The translations under genes and the position numbers were made by a program. From Collimonas humicola (GTDB lineage Bacteria; Pseudomonadota; Gammaproteobacteria; Burkholderiales; Burkholderiaceae_D): a stretch of 64,000 nt of DNA. Below, piece by piece: positions 42,879-55,014 of this stretch (the stretch's first letter is position 1; each line of letters begins with the position of its first letter). Where the stretch lies: contig NZ_JAGQEE010000005.1 of the NCBI RefSeq assembly GCF_018304945.1, forward strand, positions 310,001 to 374,000, written 5' to 3'. Under the pieces are notes generated by a model. The model ran no database searches and was not told where the DNA came from. It saw only the letters and a list, made by a program, of their open reading frames with translations.

Positions 42879-45305
42879 ATGCAATTCTCTGAAAGCTGGC
42901 TGCGTTCCATGGTCGATCCGAAGATGACTTCGGACGAATTGTCCCATCTGCTGACCATGTCCGGTCTCGAAGTGGAAGAGGTCGAGCCGGTCGCGCCGCC
43001 CTTTACCAATATCGTGGTGGGCCTGGTGGTCGAGACCGCCAAGCATCCGAATGCCGATCGCCTGAATGTCTGCCAGGTCGATGTCGGCGCCGGCGCCATG
43101 CTCAATATCGTGTGCGGCGCGCCTAATGTGCGCCCTGGCCTCAAGGTGCCTTGCGCCATGGTCGGCGCCATCCTGCCGCCGGGCGCGGACGGCAAGCCGT
43201 TCGAGATCAAGCTGGGCCAGCTGCGCGGCGTCGAGTCGCAAGGCATGCTGTGTTCGGCGCGCGAACTGAAGCTGTCGGAAGACCACGGCGGCTTGCTGGA
43301 ACTGCCGGACGATGCGCCGGTCGGCCAGAATTTCCGCGATTACTTCGAACTGAACGACCTCAAGTTCACCATCAAGCTGACGCCGAACAAGGCGGATTGC
43401 CTGTCGGTGCTGGGCGTGGCGCGCGAAGTGTCAGCCTTGACCGGCACCCCGCTGAAGCAGCCGGTGTTCAAGGCTGTCAGCGCCAACATTACTGAAACGC
43501 TGCCGGTCAAGATTTCGGCGCCCGATCTGTGCGGCCGTTTCTCCGGCCGCGTGATCCGCGGCCTCAACGCCAAGGCGCCGACGCCGCAATGGATGAAGCA
43601 GCGCCTGGAGCGCAGCGGCCAGCGCCCGATCTCGGCGCTGGTGGACATTTCCAACTACGTAATGCTGGAGCTGGGCCGCCCTAGCCACGTGTTCGACCTC
43701 GACAAGATCCACGGCGGCCTCGATGTCCGCTGGGGCAAGGCCGGCGAATCGCTCAAGCTGTTGAACGGCAATACCGTCAGCGTTGACGAATGGATCGGCG
43801 TGATCGCCGACGACCGGCAGATCGAATCGCTGGCCGGCATCATGGGCGGCGACGCCACGGCAGTTTCGCTGGAAACGCAAAACATCTACCTGGAAGCCGC
43901 CTTCTGGTGGCCGCAAGCGATCCAGGGCCGCGCCCGCCGCTTCAATTTCTCGACCGATGCCGGCCATCGCTTCGAGCGCGGCGTCGATTTCGCCTCCACC
44001 GTGGAACATATCGAGCGGATTACCGCCTTGCTGGTCGAAATCTGCGGTACGCCTGCGACCCAGATCGGCCCGATCGACGATCAAAGCGTCAATCTGCCGA
44101 AGCGCGATCCTGTCAAGGTGCGCACTTCGCGCGCGATCCGCGTCATCGGCGTGCCTTTGTCGGATAGCCAGATCGCCGATATCTTCACGCGCCTGGGCCT
44201 GGCGTTCACGCAAGAGAACGGCGTGTTCTCGGTGACGCCGCCGTCCTACCGTTTCGATATCGAGATCGAGGAAGACCTGATCGAGGAAATCGCCCGCGTC
44301 TACGGCTTTGAAAATATCCCGGCCTTGCCGCCGGTAGCGCCGAACGCCATGTACATCGCGCCGGAGAATCAGCGCTCGCTGTTTACCACGCGACGGCAGC
44401 TGGCGGACCTGGATTACCAGGAGGTGATCAACTTCAGCTTCGTCGAAGCCGCATGGGAAGCCGATTTCGCCGGCAACCTGGCGCCGATCAAGGTGCTCAA
44501 TCCGATCGCCAGCCAGATGGGCGTGATGCGCTCGACCCTGATCGGAAGCCTGATCGCCAACGTCAAATACAATCTGAACCGCAAGCTGAACCGGGTGCGG
44601 ATTTTTGAAACCGGCGCGGTCTACATGCGCGACCAGCAAGTCGAGAACGGTCCGCTGTCGGTAGCCGGCTACGCGCAGCCGAAGCGGGTCGCTGCCCTGG
44701 CCTACGGCCCGCAAGCAGACGAACAGTGGGGCCAGGCCAGCCGCACCGTCGATTTCTTCGACGTCAAGGCTGATCTGGAAGCCCTGTTTGCGCCGGTGGT
44801 TTTGCGTTTCGCTAAACTTGAACATCCGGCGCTGCATCCCGGCCGTTCGGCGCAAGTGCTGCTGGGCGATAAAGTCGTCGGTTTCATCGGCGAGCTGCAC
44901 CCGCGCCTGCAACAGAAATATGAGCTGCCTTTGGCGCCGGTTGTGTTCGAAGTCGACGGCTTGGCGTTGCAGCAAAGGCAAGTGCCGGCTTACGTCGAAA
45001 TTTCGAAATTCCCGGCGGTGGTGCGCGATCTTGCAGTGGTGGTGAAACAAGCGGTTTATGCGCAGGATTTACTGGACGTTTTTGCTGCTGAGCAGCAAGG
45101 AAATCCAGCATGCCGGATTCTGCAAGCCATTGTTTTATTTGATGAATATCATGGCAAAGGGTTGGAAAATGACGAAAAAAGTCTTGCTTTCCGTTTTACC
45201 TTGCAAGATACTGAAAACACCCTCCAAGATGACACCGTAGAAGCCGCCATGGCTGCTTTGATCGCTGCTGTCAACAAGGTGCCAACAGCAAGATTACGCG
45301 CCTGA
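42879..45305 (+). CDS. pheT: Phenylalanine-tRNA ligase beta subunit
   Basis: 808 residues from the ATG at 42879, with GAAGG 8 bases upstream. N-terminal tRNA-binding domain (about 40-150, [19 protein letters not shown]), B3/B4 editing region ([25 protein letters not shown]), B5 domain ([20 protein letters not shown]), core-like region and the C-terminal anticodon-binding fold ([15 protein letters not shown]). Length and domain order are normal. It partners PheS. The next gene is ihfA, as in E. coli. Confidence 0.98.
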   Translation: MQFSESWLRSMVDPKMTSDELSHLLTMSGLEVEEVEPVAPPFTNIVVGLVVETAKHPNADRLNVCQVDVGAGAMLNIVCGAPNVRPGLKVPCAMVGAILPPGADGKPFEIKLGQLRGVESQGMLCSARELKLSEDHGGLLELPDDAPVGQNFRDYFELNDLKFTIKLTPNKADCLSVLGVAREVSALTGTPLKQPVFKAVSANITETLPVKISAPDLCGRFSGRVIRGLNAKAPTPQWMKQRLERSGQRPISALVDISNYVMLELGRPSHVFDLDKIHGGLDVRWGKAGESLKLLNGNTVSVDEWIGVIADDRQIESLAGIMGGDATAVSLETQNIYLEAAFWWPQAIQGRARRFNFSTDAGHRFERGVDFASTVEHIERITALLVEICGTPATQIGPIDDQSVNLPKRDPVKVRTSRAIRVIGVPLSDSQIADIFTRLGLAFTQENGVFSVTPPSYRFDIEIEEDLIEEIARVYGFENIPALPPVAPNAMYIAPENQRSLFTTRRQLADLDYQEVINFSFVEAAWEADFAGNLAPIKVLNPIASQMGVMRSTLIGSLIANVKYNLNRKLNRVRIFETGAVYMRDQQVENGPLSVAGYAQPKRVAALAYGPQADEQWGQASRTVDFFDVKADLEALFAPVVLRFAKLEHPALHPGRSAQVLLGDKVVGFIGELHPRLQQKYELPLAPVVFEVDGLALQQRQVPAYVEISKFPAVVRDLAVVVKQAVYAQDLLDVFAAEQQGNPACRILQAIVLFDEYHGKGLENDEKSLAFRFTLQDTENTLQDDTVEAAMAALIAAVNKVPTARLRA

Positions 45306-45428
45306 TTTGCCCTCGGACAGCGTAATCTAATGATAAAACCTGCAGCAAAAAAAGCCGGATGCACGCGTTTGTAGAAGCACGCGTGGCGCCGGCGGCAGCA
45401 ATCCAGAAGACAGGGGCGTAACAACAGA

Positions 45429-45872
45429 ATGAACAATATGCAGACAGTAGAATTTGAATCCGTTCTGGACGCCGATCTGAACCGGGCGATGCGTGAAGCG
45501 CAAGCCCGCTCGCAGGCAGAAAAGAATTTGCCGACACTGACCAAGGCGGAGCTGGCTGAACTTTTGTTTGAACAGGTTGGCCTCAACAAGCGTGAAGCCA
45601 AAGACATGGTGGAAACATTTTTCGATGAAATCCGCGATGCCCTGGAGCGTGGCGAGTCGGTGAAGTTGTCCGGCTTCGGCAATTTCCAGCTGCGCGACAA
45701 GCCGCAGCGTCCGGGCCGCAATCCGAAAACCGGGGAAGAGATTCCCATCACTGCCCGTCGCGTGGTGACTTTCCACGCCAGTCAGAAACTCAAGGGCATG
45801 GTTGAAGCCGCAAGCCTGCAACCCATCCAGCCTATCCAACAGTTTGCCGCCGCTCTCCCAGCTAATTCATGA
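45429..45872 (+). CDS. ihfA: Integration host factor alpha subunit, extended
   Basis: 147 residues, longer than the 99 of E. coli: about 36 extra residues before the conserved [29 protein letters not shown], and a tail [19 protein letters not shown]. The DNA-binding arm carries the expected [30 protein letters not shown] bends DNA and works in transcription, recombination and replication. The ATG lacks a strong ribosome site; an internal ATG at 45489 would give a shorter form. Overlaps the next start as ATGA. Confidence 0.94.
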   Translation: MNNMQTVEFESVLDADLNRAMREAQARSQAEKNLPTLTKAELAELLFEQVGLNKREAKDMVETFFDEIRDALERGESVKLSGFGNFQLRDKPQRPGRNPKTGEEIPITARRVVTFHASQKLKGMVEAASLQPIQPIQQFAAALPANS

Positions 45873-46276
45873 ACGATCGCATTAGTAAATCCGAGCTTGT
45901 CGTATTGCCGCCGATTCCGGCCAAGCGTTATTTCACCATAGGCGAAGTCAGCGACCTGTGCGGCGTCAAGCCGCATGTGCTGCGCTATTGGGAACAGGAA
46001 TTCACCCAGCTGAAGCCGGTCAAGCGGCGCGGCAACCGCCGTTATTACCAGCATCACGAAGTGTTGTTGATCCGTCGCATCCGCGAGCTGCTGTACGAAC
46101 ATGGCTTCACCATCAGCGGCGCGCGCAACAAGCTTGACGGCCGCCTGGGCGCCGCCGCGGAAGCCGAGCAGGCTGTTGAAGCCAAGCAGAACGAGGTGAA
46201 TCTGGTCGAGGTGCGCCACGAGCTTGAGCAGATACTTGAACTGCTGATACCTAAAACCGAGCCAGCCGTAGAATAA
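45869..46276 (+). CDS. MerR-family transcriptional regulator (ihfA-linked)
   Basis: 135 residues. One MerR winged helix, [26 protein letters not shown] with [37 protein letters not shown], and a short helical tail without Cys or a ligand domain. This protein is found directly after ihfA across proteobacteria; its target is unknown. Start overlaps the ihfA stop (ATGA), so translation is coupled. Terminator follows immediately, ending the thrS-ihfA operon. Confidence 0.93.
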   Translation: MNDRISKSELVVLPPIPAKRYFTIGEVSDLCGVKPHVLRYWEQEFTQLKPVKRRGNRRYYQHHEVLLIRRIRELLYEHGFTISGARNKLDGRLGAAAEAEQAVEAKQNEVNLVEVRHELEQILELLIPKTEPAVE

Positions 46277-46292
46277 CTACTGAACACAGAGG

Positions 46293-46315
46293 GGAGAGAA
46301 ATCTCTCCTTTTTTT
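46293..46315 (+). terminator. Intrinsic terminator of the thrS-ihfA-merR operon
   Basis: GGAGAG (46293-46298) pairs with CTCTCC (46303-46308) around AAAT, followed by T7 (46309-46315). Confidence 0.85.
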
Positions 46316-46363
46316 ATATACGGCCGGGCCTTATTTTTTCTTTATTCGTCTACGTTATCTATC

Positions 46364-47014
46364 ATGCTCAGCGACCCACGTTTCCCCAATCTTCTCATCC
46401 TCAACCATCCGCTGATCCAGCACAAGCTGACGCATATGCGCAGCAAGGAAACCTCAACCCGCACTTTCCGCCAGCTGCTGCGGGAAATTACCTTGTTGAT
46501 GGGTTATGAAATCACGCGCGACCTGCCTCTGACAACCCAGCTGATCGAGACGCCGATGCAGAGCATGGAGGCGCCGGTGATTGCCGGGCGCAAGCTGGCG
46601 GTGGTGCCGGTGCTGCGGGCGGGCATAGGCATGAGCGACGGTTTGCTGGACCTGGTGCCATCGGCGCGGGTGGGGCATATCGGGGTGTACCGCGATCCGG
46701 ATACGCATCAGCCGGTGGAGTATCTGGTGCGTTTGCCGGATCTGGCGGAGCGCATCTTCATCGTCTGCGATCCGATGGTGGCGACCGGCAATTCGGCGGT
46801 GCATGCGGTGGATGTGCTGAAGAAGCGCGGCGTCAGCGATGACCAGATTATCTTCCTGGCGCTGGTGGCTGCGCCTGAGGGGGTGCAGGTGTTCCAGGAT
46901 GCGCATCCTGGCGTCAAGCTGTATGTGGCGAGCCTGGATTCGCACCTGGATGCGCATGCCTACATCGTGCCGGGCCTGGGCGATGCCGGCGACCGCATAT
47001 TCGGCACCAAATAA
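46364..47014 (+). CDS. upp: Uracil phosphoribosyltransferase
   Basis: 216 residues (E. coli 208). It salvages uracil with PRPP to UMP in the cytoplasm. Visible: [22 protein letters not shown] at the N-terminus, [27 protein letters not shown], the PRPP-binding loop [18 protein letters not shown] and the uracil-binding end [17 protein letters not shown]. All family positions look intact. Single gene, followed 13 bases later by a palindromic repeat that can also end transcription. Confidence 0.98.
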   Translation: MLSDPRFPNLLILNHPLIQHKLTHMRSKETSTRTFRQLLREITLLMGYEITRDLPLTTQLIETPMQSMEAPVIAGRKLAVVPVLRAGIGMSDGLLDLVPSARVGHIGVYRDPDTHQPVEYLVRLPDLAERIFIVCDPMVATGNSAVHAVDVLKKRGVSDDQIIFLALVAAPEGVQVFQDAHPGVKLYVASLDSHLDAHAYIVPGLGDAGDRIFGTK

Positions 47015-47026
47015 GCCGTAGCAGTC

Positions 47027-47083
47027 AAATGGGGGCAGAGTTTTTTTTCGCGGCCTTTTGCGAAAATTACTCTGCCCCCATTT
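47027..47083. repeat. 57-bp palindromic element, REP/MITE-like
   Basis: AAATGGGGGCAGAG (47027-47040) is perfectly inverted at CTCTGCCCCCATTT (47070-47083), and TTTTCGC/GCGAAAA (47045-47051/47060-47066) pair inside. The GGGGNCAGAG...CTCTGNCCCC pattern is known from repeats linked to REP-associated tyrosine transposases; no such transposase is in the window. Confidence 0.7.
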
Positions 47084-47135
47084 AACGGACCACGGAGTAC
47101 ATCAGGCCGTGATCGATGCCTTACCAGCTACAACC

Positions 47136-47813
47136 TTAAGCCAGCATTTTCAGCACCAGCTCCGCCACCGCAACCGAAGAAGCAGGATTCTGTCCGGTAA
47201 CCAGGTTGCCGTCGGCTACCGCATAACTACCCCAGTCCTCTCCCTTGCTGTAGTTGCCGCCGAGGCGTTTCAGTTCGGCTTCCACCAGGAAGGGCACGAT
47301 ATCGGTCAGCTGCACTGCGGCTTCTTCACTGTCTGAAAAGCCGGTGACCTTCTTACCCTTGACCAGCGGCGTGCCGTCTGCAGCGCGGACGTGGCGCAGT
47401 ACGCCGGGGGCGTGGCAAACCGCGGAGACCGGCTTGCCGGCGGCATGCATGGTTTCGATCAGTGCGATCGAGTCCTTGTCTTCCGCCAGGTCCCACAGAG
47501 GACCGTGACCGCCCGGATAAAACACGGCGTCATAATCTTTCGCCTGAGCCGAAGACAGCTTGATGGTCGAGGCCAGTGCGGCTTGCGCGGCGCTGTCTTT
47601 GCGGAAGCGCTCGGTGGCTTCGGTCTGCGCGTCCGGTTCGTCGCTTTTCGGATCCAGCGGCGGCTGGCCGCCATGCGGCGAGGCCAGGGTCAGCTTGGCG
47701 CCGGCGTCCAGGAAAGCGTAGTAGGGGGCGGCGAATTCTTCCAGCCAGAAGCCGGTCTTCTTGCCTGTGTCGCCCAGTTTGTCGTGCGAGGTCAGTACCA
47801 TTAATATGTTCAT
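47136..47813 (-). CDS. DJ-1/PfpI family protein, Hsp31/glyoxalase III-like
   Basis: 225 residues. The nucleophile elbow is SAVCHAPG with Cys133-His134; Glu25/26 in GFWLEEFAAPYYAF completes the class I amidotransferase-like triad region; YPGGHGPLWDL forms the oxyanion loop. The close relatives are HchA/YajL-like glyoxalase III or chaperone proteins that deal with methylglyoxal. It is the last gene of a group with a NemR-like regulator, YqhD and a medium-chain reductase, which supports reactive-carbonyl detoxification. No signal peptide. Confidence 0.9.
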   Translation of the reverse strand: MNILMVLTSHDKLGDTGKKTGFWLEEFAAPYYAFLDAGAKLTLASPHGGQPPLDPKSDEPDAQTEATERFRKDSAAQAALASTIKLSSAQAKDYDAVFYPGGHGPLWDLAEDKDSIALIETMHAAGKPVSAVCHAPGVLRHVRAADGTPLVKGKKVTGFSDSEEAAVQLTDIVPFLVEAELKRLGGNYSKGEDWGSYAVADGNLVTGQNPASSVAVAELVLKMLA

Positions 47814-47847
47814 ATGAATTCCTTTTGTGCGGTGTCGGCCGGGATGC

Positions 47848-48879
47848 TTATTCGTCGCCGGCGCGTATCACCAGCTTGCCGAAGTTCTTGCCTTCCAGCA
47901 GACCTATGAAGGCTTGTGGCGCGTTCTCCAGCCCTTCAACGATATCTTCCCGGTACTTGATCTTGCCGGCGGCGACCCAGCCGCCCATCTCTTTGAAAAA
48001 TTCCATGTAGCGCGGCTGGTAGTCAAAGATGATGAAGCCTTGCATCTTGATGCGGCGTACCAGCAGGCTGCTCATTAGTGCAGGCAGATGGTCCGGTCCT
48101 TGCGGCTTTCCGGTGGCGTTATAGTTGGCGATCAGGCCGCATACCGGCACCCGGGCGTGCAGGTTCAGTAGGGGCAGCACGGCGTCGAATACGGCCCCGC
48201 CGACATTTTCAAAATAGACGTCGATGCCCTTGCCGCAGGCGGCCGCCAGCTGCTGCGGGAAGTCGGCGGCGCGATGGTCGATGCAGGCGTCGAAGCCCAG
48301 CTCTTCCACTGCGTATTTGCATTTGTCGGCGCCGCCGGCAATGCCGACTACGCGGCAGCCCTTGAGCTTGGCGATTTGTCCGACCAGCGAACCGACCGCG
48401 CCGGTGGCGGCAGCCACCACCACGGTTTCGCCGGCTTGCGGCTGGCCGATGTCGAGCAAGCCCATATAGGCCGTGAAGCCGGGCATGCCGAGCAGGCCCA
48501 GTGCAAAGGATGGCTTGCCCAGTTTCGGATCCAGTTTGGTCAAATCTTTGCCGTTGGATAGCGCATAGTCTTGCCAACCGCTGTAGCTCAGCACCAGGTC
48601 GCCGACATTGAAAGCGGTATTTTCCGACGCCTCAACCCGCGCTACCGTGCCGCCGACCATGACTTCGCCGACTTCGACCGGCGCCGCATAAGAAGGTGCA
48701 TCGCTCATGCGGCCGCGCATGTACGGATCAAGCGAGAGATAAACCGTGCGCAGCAAGACCTGGCCGGCAGCAGGCGCGGGCAGCGGGCTTTGGTCGAGCT
48801 TGAAATTTGCGGCCGTCGGCGCGCCGTGCGGACGCGAGGCCAGCAGAATGCGGCGGTTGATGGTTTTGCTTTGTGACAT
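47848..48879 (-). CDS. NADP-dependent medium-chain oxidoreductase (CurA/leukotriene B4 dehydrogenase type)
   Basis: 343 residues. Pattern of the zinc-free MDR subfamily: NRRILLASRPHGAPTAANFKL at the N-terminus, YLSLDPYMRGRMSD, GLLGMPGFTAYMGLLDIGQPQAGETVVVAAATGAVGSLVGQIAKL containing the NADPH-binding AATGAVGS, and VYFENVGGAVFD. These enzymes reduce the C=C bond of alpha,beta-unsaturated ketones and aldehydes, a role that fits its place between YqhD and the DJ-1 protein. 34 bases upstream of the DJ-1 gene on the same strand. Confidence 0.93.
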   Translation of the reverse strand: MSQSKTINRRILLASRPHGAPTAANFKLDQSPLPAPAAGQVLLRTVYLSLDPYMRGRMSDAPSYAAPVEVGEVMVGGTVARVEASENTAFNVGDLVLSYSGWQDYALSNGKDLTKLDPKLGKPSFALGLLGMPGFTAYMGLLDIGQPQAGETVVVAAATGAVGSLVGQIAKLKGCRVVGIAGGADKCKYAVEELGFDACIDHRAADFPQQLAAACGKGIDVYFENVGGAVFDAVLPLLNLHARVPVCGLIANYNATGKPQGPDHLPALMSSLLVRRIKMQGFIIFDYQPRYMEFFKEMGGWVAAGKIKYREDIVEGLENAPQAFIGLLEGKNFGKLVIRAGDE

Positions 48880-48953
48880 GTTCGCTACTCCTTGAGTGGA
48901 ATGAATGCCGGCACTGTTTTGCCGGCGCGTGCAGAATCAGTTAAGCGTCGATC

Positions 48954-50111
48954 TCACAACGCCGCTTCGAGGATCTTGCGGCTGACTGCGAGGGTGTGGT
49001 CCTGGTGTTCGCCGAGCCTGGTCATGCCGTGCTGTTCGAGTTGCAGCAGCACTGTTTCGACCGCAGCCTGGCCCAGCTCATAGTCCGACAAGCGGGTCTT
49101 GATGCCGATGCTTTCAAAGAAATCGCGGGTGCGTTCGATGGCGAGGTCGATGCGGGCATCTTCGCTGCCTTCGGTAATCTGCCAGACGCGTTCGGCGTAT
49201 TGCAGCAGTTTGGCATGCTTGCTGTGACGGCGCACCGTCAGCAGGGAAGGCAGGACGATGGCCAGGGTGCGCGCATGGTCGATATCGTATTGCGCGGTCA
49301 GTTCATGGCCGAGCATATGGGTAGCCCAGTCTTGCGGCACGCCGGCGCCGATCAGGCCGTTGAGCGCCAGTGTCGCCACCCACATCAGGTTGGCGCGGGC
49401 ATCGTAGTCGTCCGGTTCGGCCAGTACTTTGGGGCCGGTTTCGATCAGGCTCAGCAGCAAGCCTTCGGCGAAACGGTCTTGCACCTGACCTTGCACCGGA
49501 TAGGTCAGGTACTGCTCGATGGTGTGCACGAAAGCGTCGACCACGCCGTTGGCGATCTGCCGCGGCGGCAGGGTGAAGGTTTTGCTCGGATCGAGGATCG
49601 AGAATTGCGGAAACACCAATGGGCTGTGGAAGGCCAGCTTGGCCTGTATCGATTTGCGGGTGACAACGCCGCCGTTGTTCATTTCCGACCCGGTGGCCGG
49701 CAAGGTCAGCACGCTGCCGAAGGGCAGGGCGCTGGTGATGTTGGCGCCGCGCTTGACGGCGATATCCCAGGCTTCGCCTTCGAAATGCGCAGCGGCGGCG
49801 ACAAACTTGGTGCCGTCGATGACCGAGCCGCCGCCTACCGCCAGCAGGAAATCGATCTTTTGCGCGCGCACCTGCTCAACTGCCTGCATCAGCGTTTCAT
49901 AACTCGGATTCGGTTCGATGCCGGCGAATTCATAGACTTCGCGCTCGCCGAGCGCTGCCTTGACTTCGGCCAGGGTGCCGGTTTTCTGGGCGCTGGAACC
50001 GCCGTACAGGACCAGCACGCGGGCCTTCGCCGGCACCAGCTGGGACAGCTTGGCGATGGTGTCGCGGCCGAAGACGATTTTGGTGGGGTTGTAGAATTCA
50101 AAATTCAGCAT
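48954..50111 (-). CDS. yqhD: NADPH-dependent alcohol/aldehyde reductase YqhD
   Basis: 385 residues from the ATG at 50111 (ribosome site AAAGGAAAT; E. coli 387). Iron-containing alcohol dehydrogenase family. N-terminal NADPH fold with VLVLYGGSSAQKTG and LLAVGGGSVIDGTKF, then metal ligands in NGVVDAFVHTIEQ (Asp, His) and THMLGHELTAQYDIDHARTLAIVLP (His, His). It closely follows E. coli YqhD over its whole length. It reduces short aldehydes such as methylglyoxal, acrolein and malondialdehyde. Lies downstream of the NemR-like gene after a terminator-like hairpin. Confidence 0.96.
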   Translation of the reverse strand: MLNFEFYNPTKIVFGRDTIAKLSQLVPAKARVLVLYGGSSAQKTGTLAEVKAALGEREVYEFAGIEPNPSYETLMQAVEQVRAQKIDFLLAVGGGSVIDGTKFVAAAAHFEGEAWDIAVKRGANITSALPFGSVLTLPATGSEMNNGGVVTRKSIQAKLAFHSPLVFPQFSILDPSKTFTLPPRQIANGVVDAFVHTIEQYLTYPVQGQVQDRFAEGLLLSLIETGPKVLAEPDDYDARANLMWVATLALNGLIGAGVPQDWATHMLGHELTAQYDIDHARTLAIVLPSLLTVRRHSKHAKLLQYAERVWQITEGSEDARIDLAIERTRDFFESIGIKTRLSDYELGQAAVETVLLQLEQHGMTRLGEHQDHTLAVSRKILEAAL

Positions 50112-50155
50112 GGGGATTTCCTTTGGCAAGTAGGCCGCTCAACCAGCCGAGCGGC

Positions 50156-50199
50156 AAAAAAATAAATGCGCTTGCAAGTAACAGGAAATAAGCAAGCGC
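50156..50199 (-). terminator. Intrinsic terminator between the TetR gene and yqhD
   Basis: Reading the minus strand, GCGCTTGC (50199-50192) pairs with GCAAGCGC (50175-50168), followed by ATTTATTTTTTT (50167-50156). It lies 20 bases after the regulator stop and would limit read-through into yqhD. Confidence 0.6.
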
Positions 50200-50220
50200 G
50201 CGTAGCGATGTGCGGTTTGA

Positions 50221-50826
50221 TCAGGGCGAGGCCAGGACGCTCAAGGTGATTTCCATAGCGTTTTCGAGCGGGCTGCGGTCGCGCTGGAGTTTGGCCAGCA
50301 GGCTTGCGCCCAGCCAAAGCTGATAGAGCATCTGCGCGGTTTTCTGCGGCTCCAGGCCGACCTGCAAGGAACCGTCGGCGATGCCTTCTGCGATGCAGTC
50401 GGCCAGCCGCGCCATCACCTGCTGGGTGCCTGCGCACAAGGCCAGCCGCATATCGTCCGACAGATCGGCCACTTCAGCGCTGAGCTTGACCACCAGGCAC
50501 TTGTCCATGGCTTCGCCGCCGGCCTGGGTCTCGCGCCAGTTGCTCCAGTAGCGCAGCAAGCGCTCGCGCGCCGGTTCGGCGGCAGGTGGGCGGGCGCCGA
50601 TCTGCAAGACCTGGTCGAGCGCCTGCAGGTAGTCTTCCACGTATTGTTCCATCAGCGCCCGGCCGTACTGCTCTTTCGAGCCGAAGTAGTGATAGAAGGA
50701 GCCCTTGGGTATCGCCGCCGCGCTCAGGATCTCGCTCAGCCCGACTCCGGAGAAGCCTTTGACTGCGATGATTTTCTGTCCTGCGTCGAGGATGTGGCGC
50801 TTGGTGGTGTCGTAAGTGGTTCGCAT
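50221..50826 (-). CDS. NemR-like TetR-family regulator
   Basis: 201 residues. TetR helix-turn-helix (about 10-55) with SEILSAAAIPKGSFYHYFGSKE. The ligand domain resembles E. coli NemR: KCLVVKLSAEVADLSDDMR matches CLTVKLSAEVCDLSEDMR, with Cys110 at the place of the redox-sensing Cys106 and Ala120 replacing Cys116. NemR senses electrophiles, quinones, methylglyoxal and hypochlorite. The 19-bp palindrome 23 bases upstream is NemR-like, so autoregulation and control of the downstream detoxification genes is likely. Confidence 0.85.
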   Translation of the reverse strand: MRTTYDTTKRHILDAGQKIIAVKGFSGVGLSEILSAAAIPKGSFYHYFGSKEQYGRALMEQYVEDYLQALDQVLQIGARPPAAEPARERLLRYWSNWRETQAGGEAMDKCLVVKLSAEVADLSDDMRLALCAGTQQVMARLADCIAEGIADGSLQVGLEPQKTAQMLYQLWLGASLLAKLQRDRSPLENAMEITLSVLASP

Positions 50827-50848
50827 GATGGATCGATTCTACATCAAA

Positions 50849-50867
50849 ATTAGACCGGTCGTCTAAT
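50849..50867. promoter_or_regulatory. NemR-type operator palindrome
   Basis: ATTAGAC (50849-50855) and GTCTAAT (50861-50867) are perfect inverted arms around CGGTC; the whole reads ATTAGACCGGTCGTCTAAT. The NemR site of E. coli is built on TAGACC...GGTCTA. It lies 23 bases before the regulator ATG. Confidence 0.75.
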
Positions 50868-51057
50868 TGAGCCGAAACTGACAATTTTTAATCAAATTTC
50901 GACAGAATCAGGTTGATTCGATACTTTAGCGTTATCCAGTCATGCTTTACCGGCGACTATTCATGTTTACGCATATCCGTTATGCTGGTGGGGTTGATTA
51001 TGCAATTTTCATATCTATCCGAAAGTTGACAGTTCCCCACCTTTTTTAGCGGCGCCC

Positions 51058-52017
51058 ATGACATCCCGTACCAACCACCATCTTGATACCTACCTGCTGC
51101 GTGTGCTGCACACCTTGCTGGTGGAAAAAAGTGTCTCGCGCACTGCCATCAAGCTGGGGCAGTCGCAGCCGACGATCAGCAATACGCTCAAGCGTTTGCG
51201 CGAGCTGACCGGCGATGCGATCCTGGTGCGCGGCAAGACCGGCATGGTGCCGACCGAACGCGGGCAGGAGCTGCTGGCGCTGGCCAAGCAGGGCCTGGAA
51301 GTGATTGAAAAAATCGCCGCGCCGGTAGCGGCCTTTGAAGCGGACAGCACCTCGCGCGTGTTCCACATCGGCACGCCGGATTACCTGAACATGCTGCTGA
51401 TCCCATCGATCATCGAGCAGCTGCGCAAACGCGCGCCGGGCGCCAGCCTGATGGTGCACGCGCTGGACGCCAACCTGGATTACGCCAGCGCGCTGGAAAC
51501 CGGCCGTTTCGACATGGTGATCGGCAACTGGCCGGACCCGCCCGAGCATCTGCACCTGGCGCAACTGTTCGACGACGATGTGGTGTGCATGATGCACCGC
51601 GACCATCCGGTGGCGAAAAAGGGCCTGACCCTGAAATATTACCTGGAGATGCCGCACCTGGCGCCGACGCCATACATAGAAGGGCACCGCAGCGGCATCG
51701 ACGCCGCGCTGGCCGAGCAAGGCTTGAAGCGCAACGTGCAGGTGACGATTCCGTATTTCGCGCTGGTGCCGCACGTGCTGTCGAAATCCGACCTGATCTT
51801 CACCACCGGCCGCCAGTTCGCCGAGCACATCATCGAAGACTGGCCGATCGGCATGTTCACCCTGCCGTTCGACATGCCGAAGATGCGTTTCTACATGCTG
51901 TGGCATGCGCGTTCGCATGTTGCGCCGGACGTGGTCTGGCTGCGGCGCCTGATCGCCGAAGTGGCGGCCGGGCTCGGCAAGGCGCCGGCCAGGCAGCCGG
52001 TGCAGCAGACCCCGTAA
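51058..52017 (+). CDS. LysR-family transcriptional regulator
   Basis: 319 residues. N-terminal winged helix RVLHTLLVEKSVSRTAIKLGQSQPTISNTLKRLRELTGDAILVRG (about 12-56), linker helix, and a periplasmic-binding-protein-like effector domain with IGTPDYLNMLLIPSIIEQLRKRAPGASL and DMVIGNWPDPPEHL. The HTH variant (LGQSQPTISNTLKRLRELTGDAILVRG) is that of the NodD/NahR-like LysR branch that sense aromatic compounds. The target is unknown; the convergent neighbour is an old-yellow-enzyme reductase and the divergent one the NemR-like gene. Confidence 0.92.
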   Translation: MTSRTNHHLDTYLLRVLHTLLVEKSVSRTAIKLGQSQPTISNTLKRLRELTGDAILVRGKTGMVPTERGQELLALAKQGLEVIEKIAAPVAAFEADSTSRVFHIGTPDYLNMLLIPSIIEQLRKRAPGASLMVHALDANLDYASALETGRFDMVIGNWPDPPEHLHLAQLFDDDVVCMMHRDHPVAKKGLTLKYYLEMPHLAPTPYIEGHRSGIDAALAEQGLKRNVQVTIPYFALVPHVLSKSDLIFTTGRQFAEHIIEDWPIGMFTLPFDMPKMRFYMLWHARSHVAPDVVWLRRLIAEVAAGLGKAPARQPVQQTP

Positions 52018-52052
52018 TCATCCGCCGCACCTTTTTTCACACAGTTCCTGCT

Positions 52053-55014
<2,962 letters not shown>

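Noticed and set aside
43431-45050. Minus-strand frame of 539 codons across pheT
   Set aside because: Antisense shadow; composition (Asp/Arg/His-rich) is that expected from the opposite strand of pheT.
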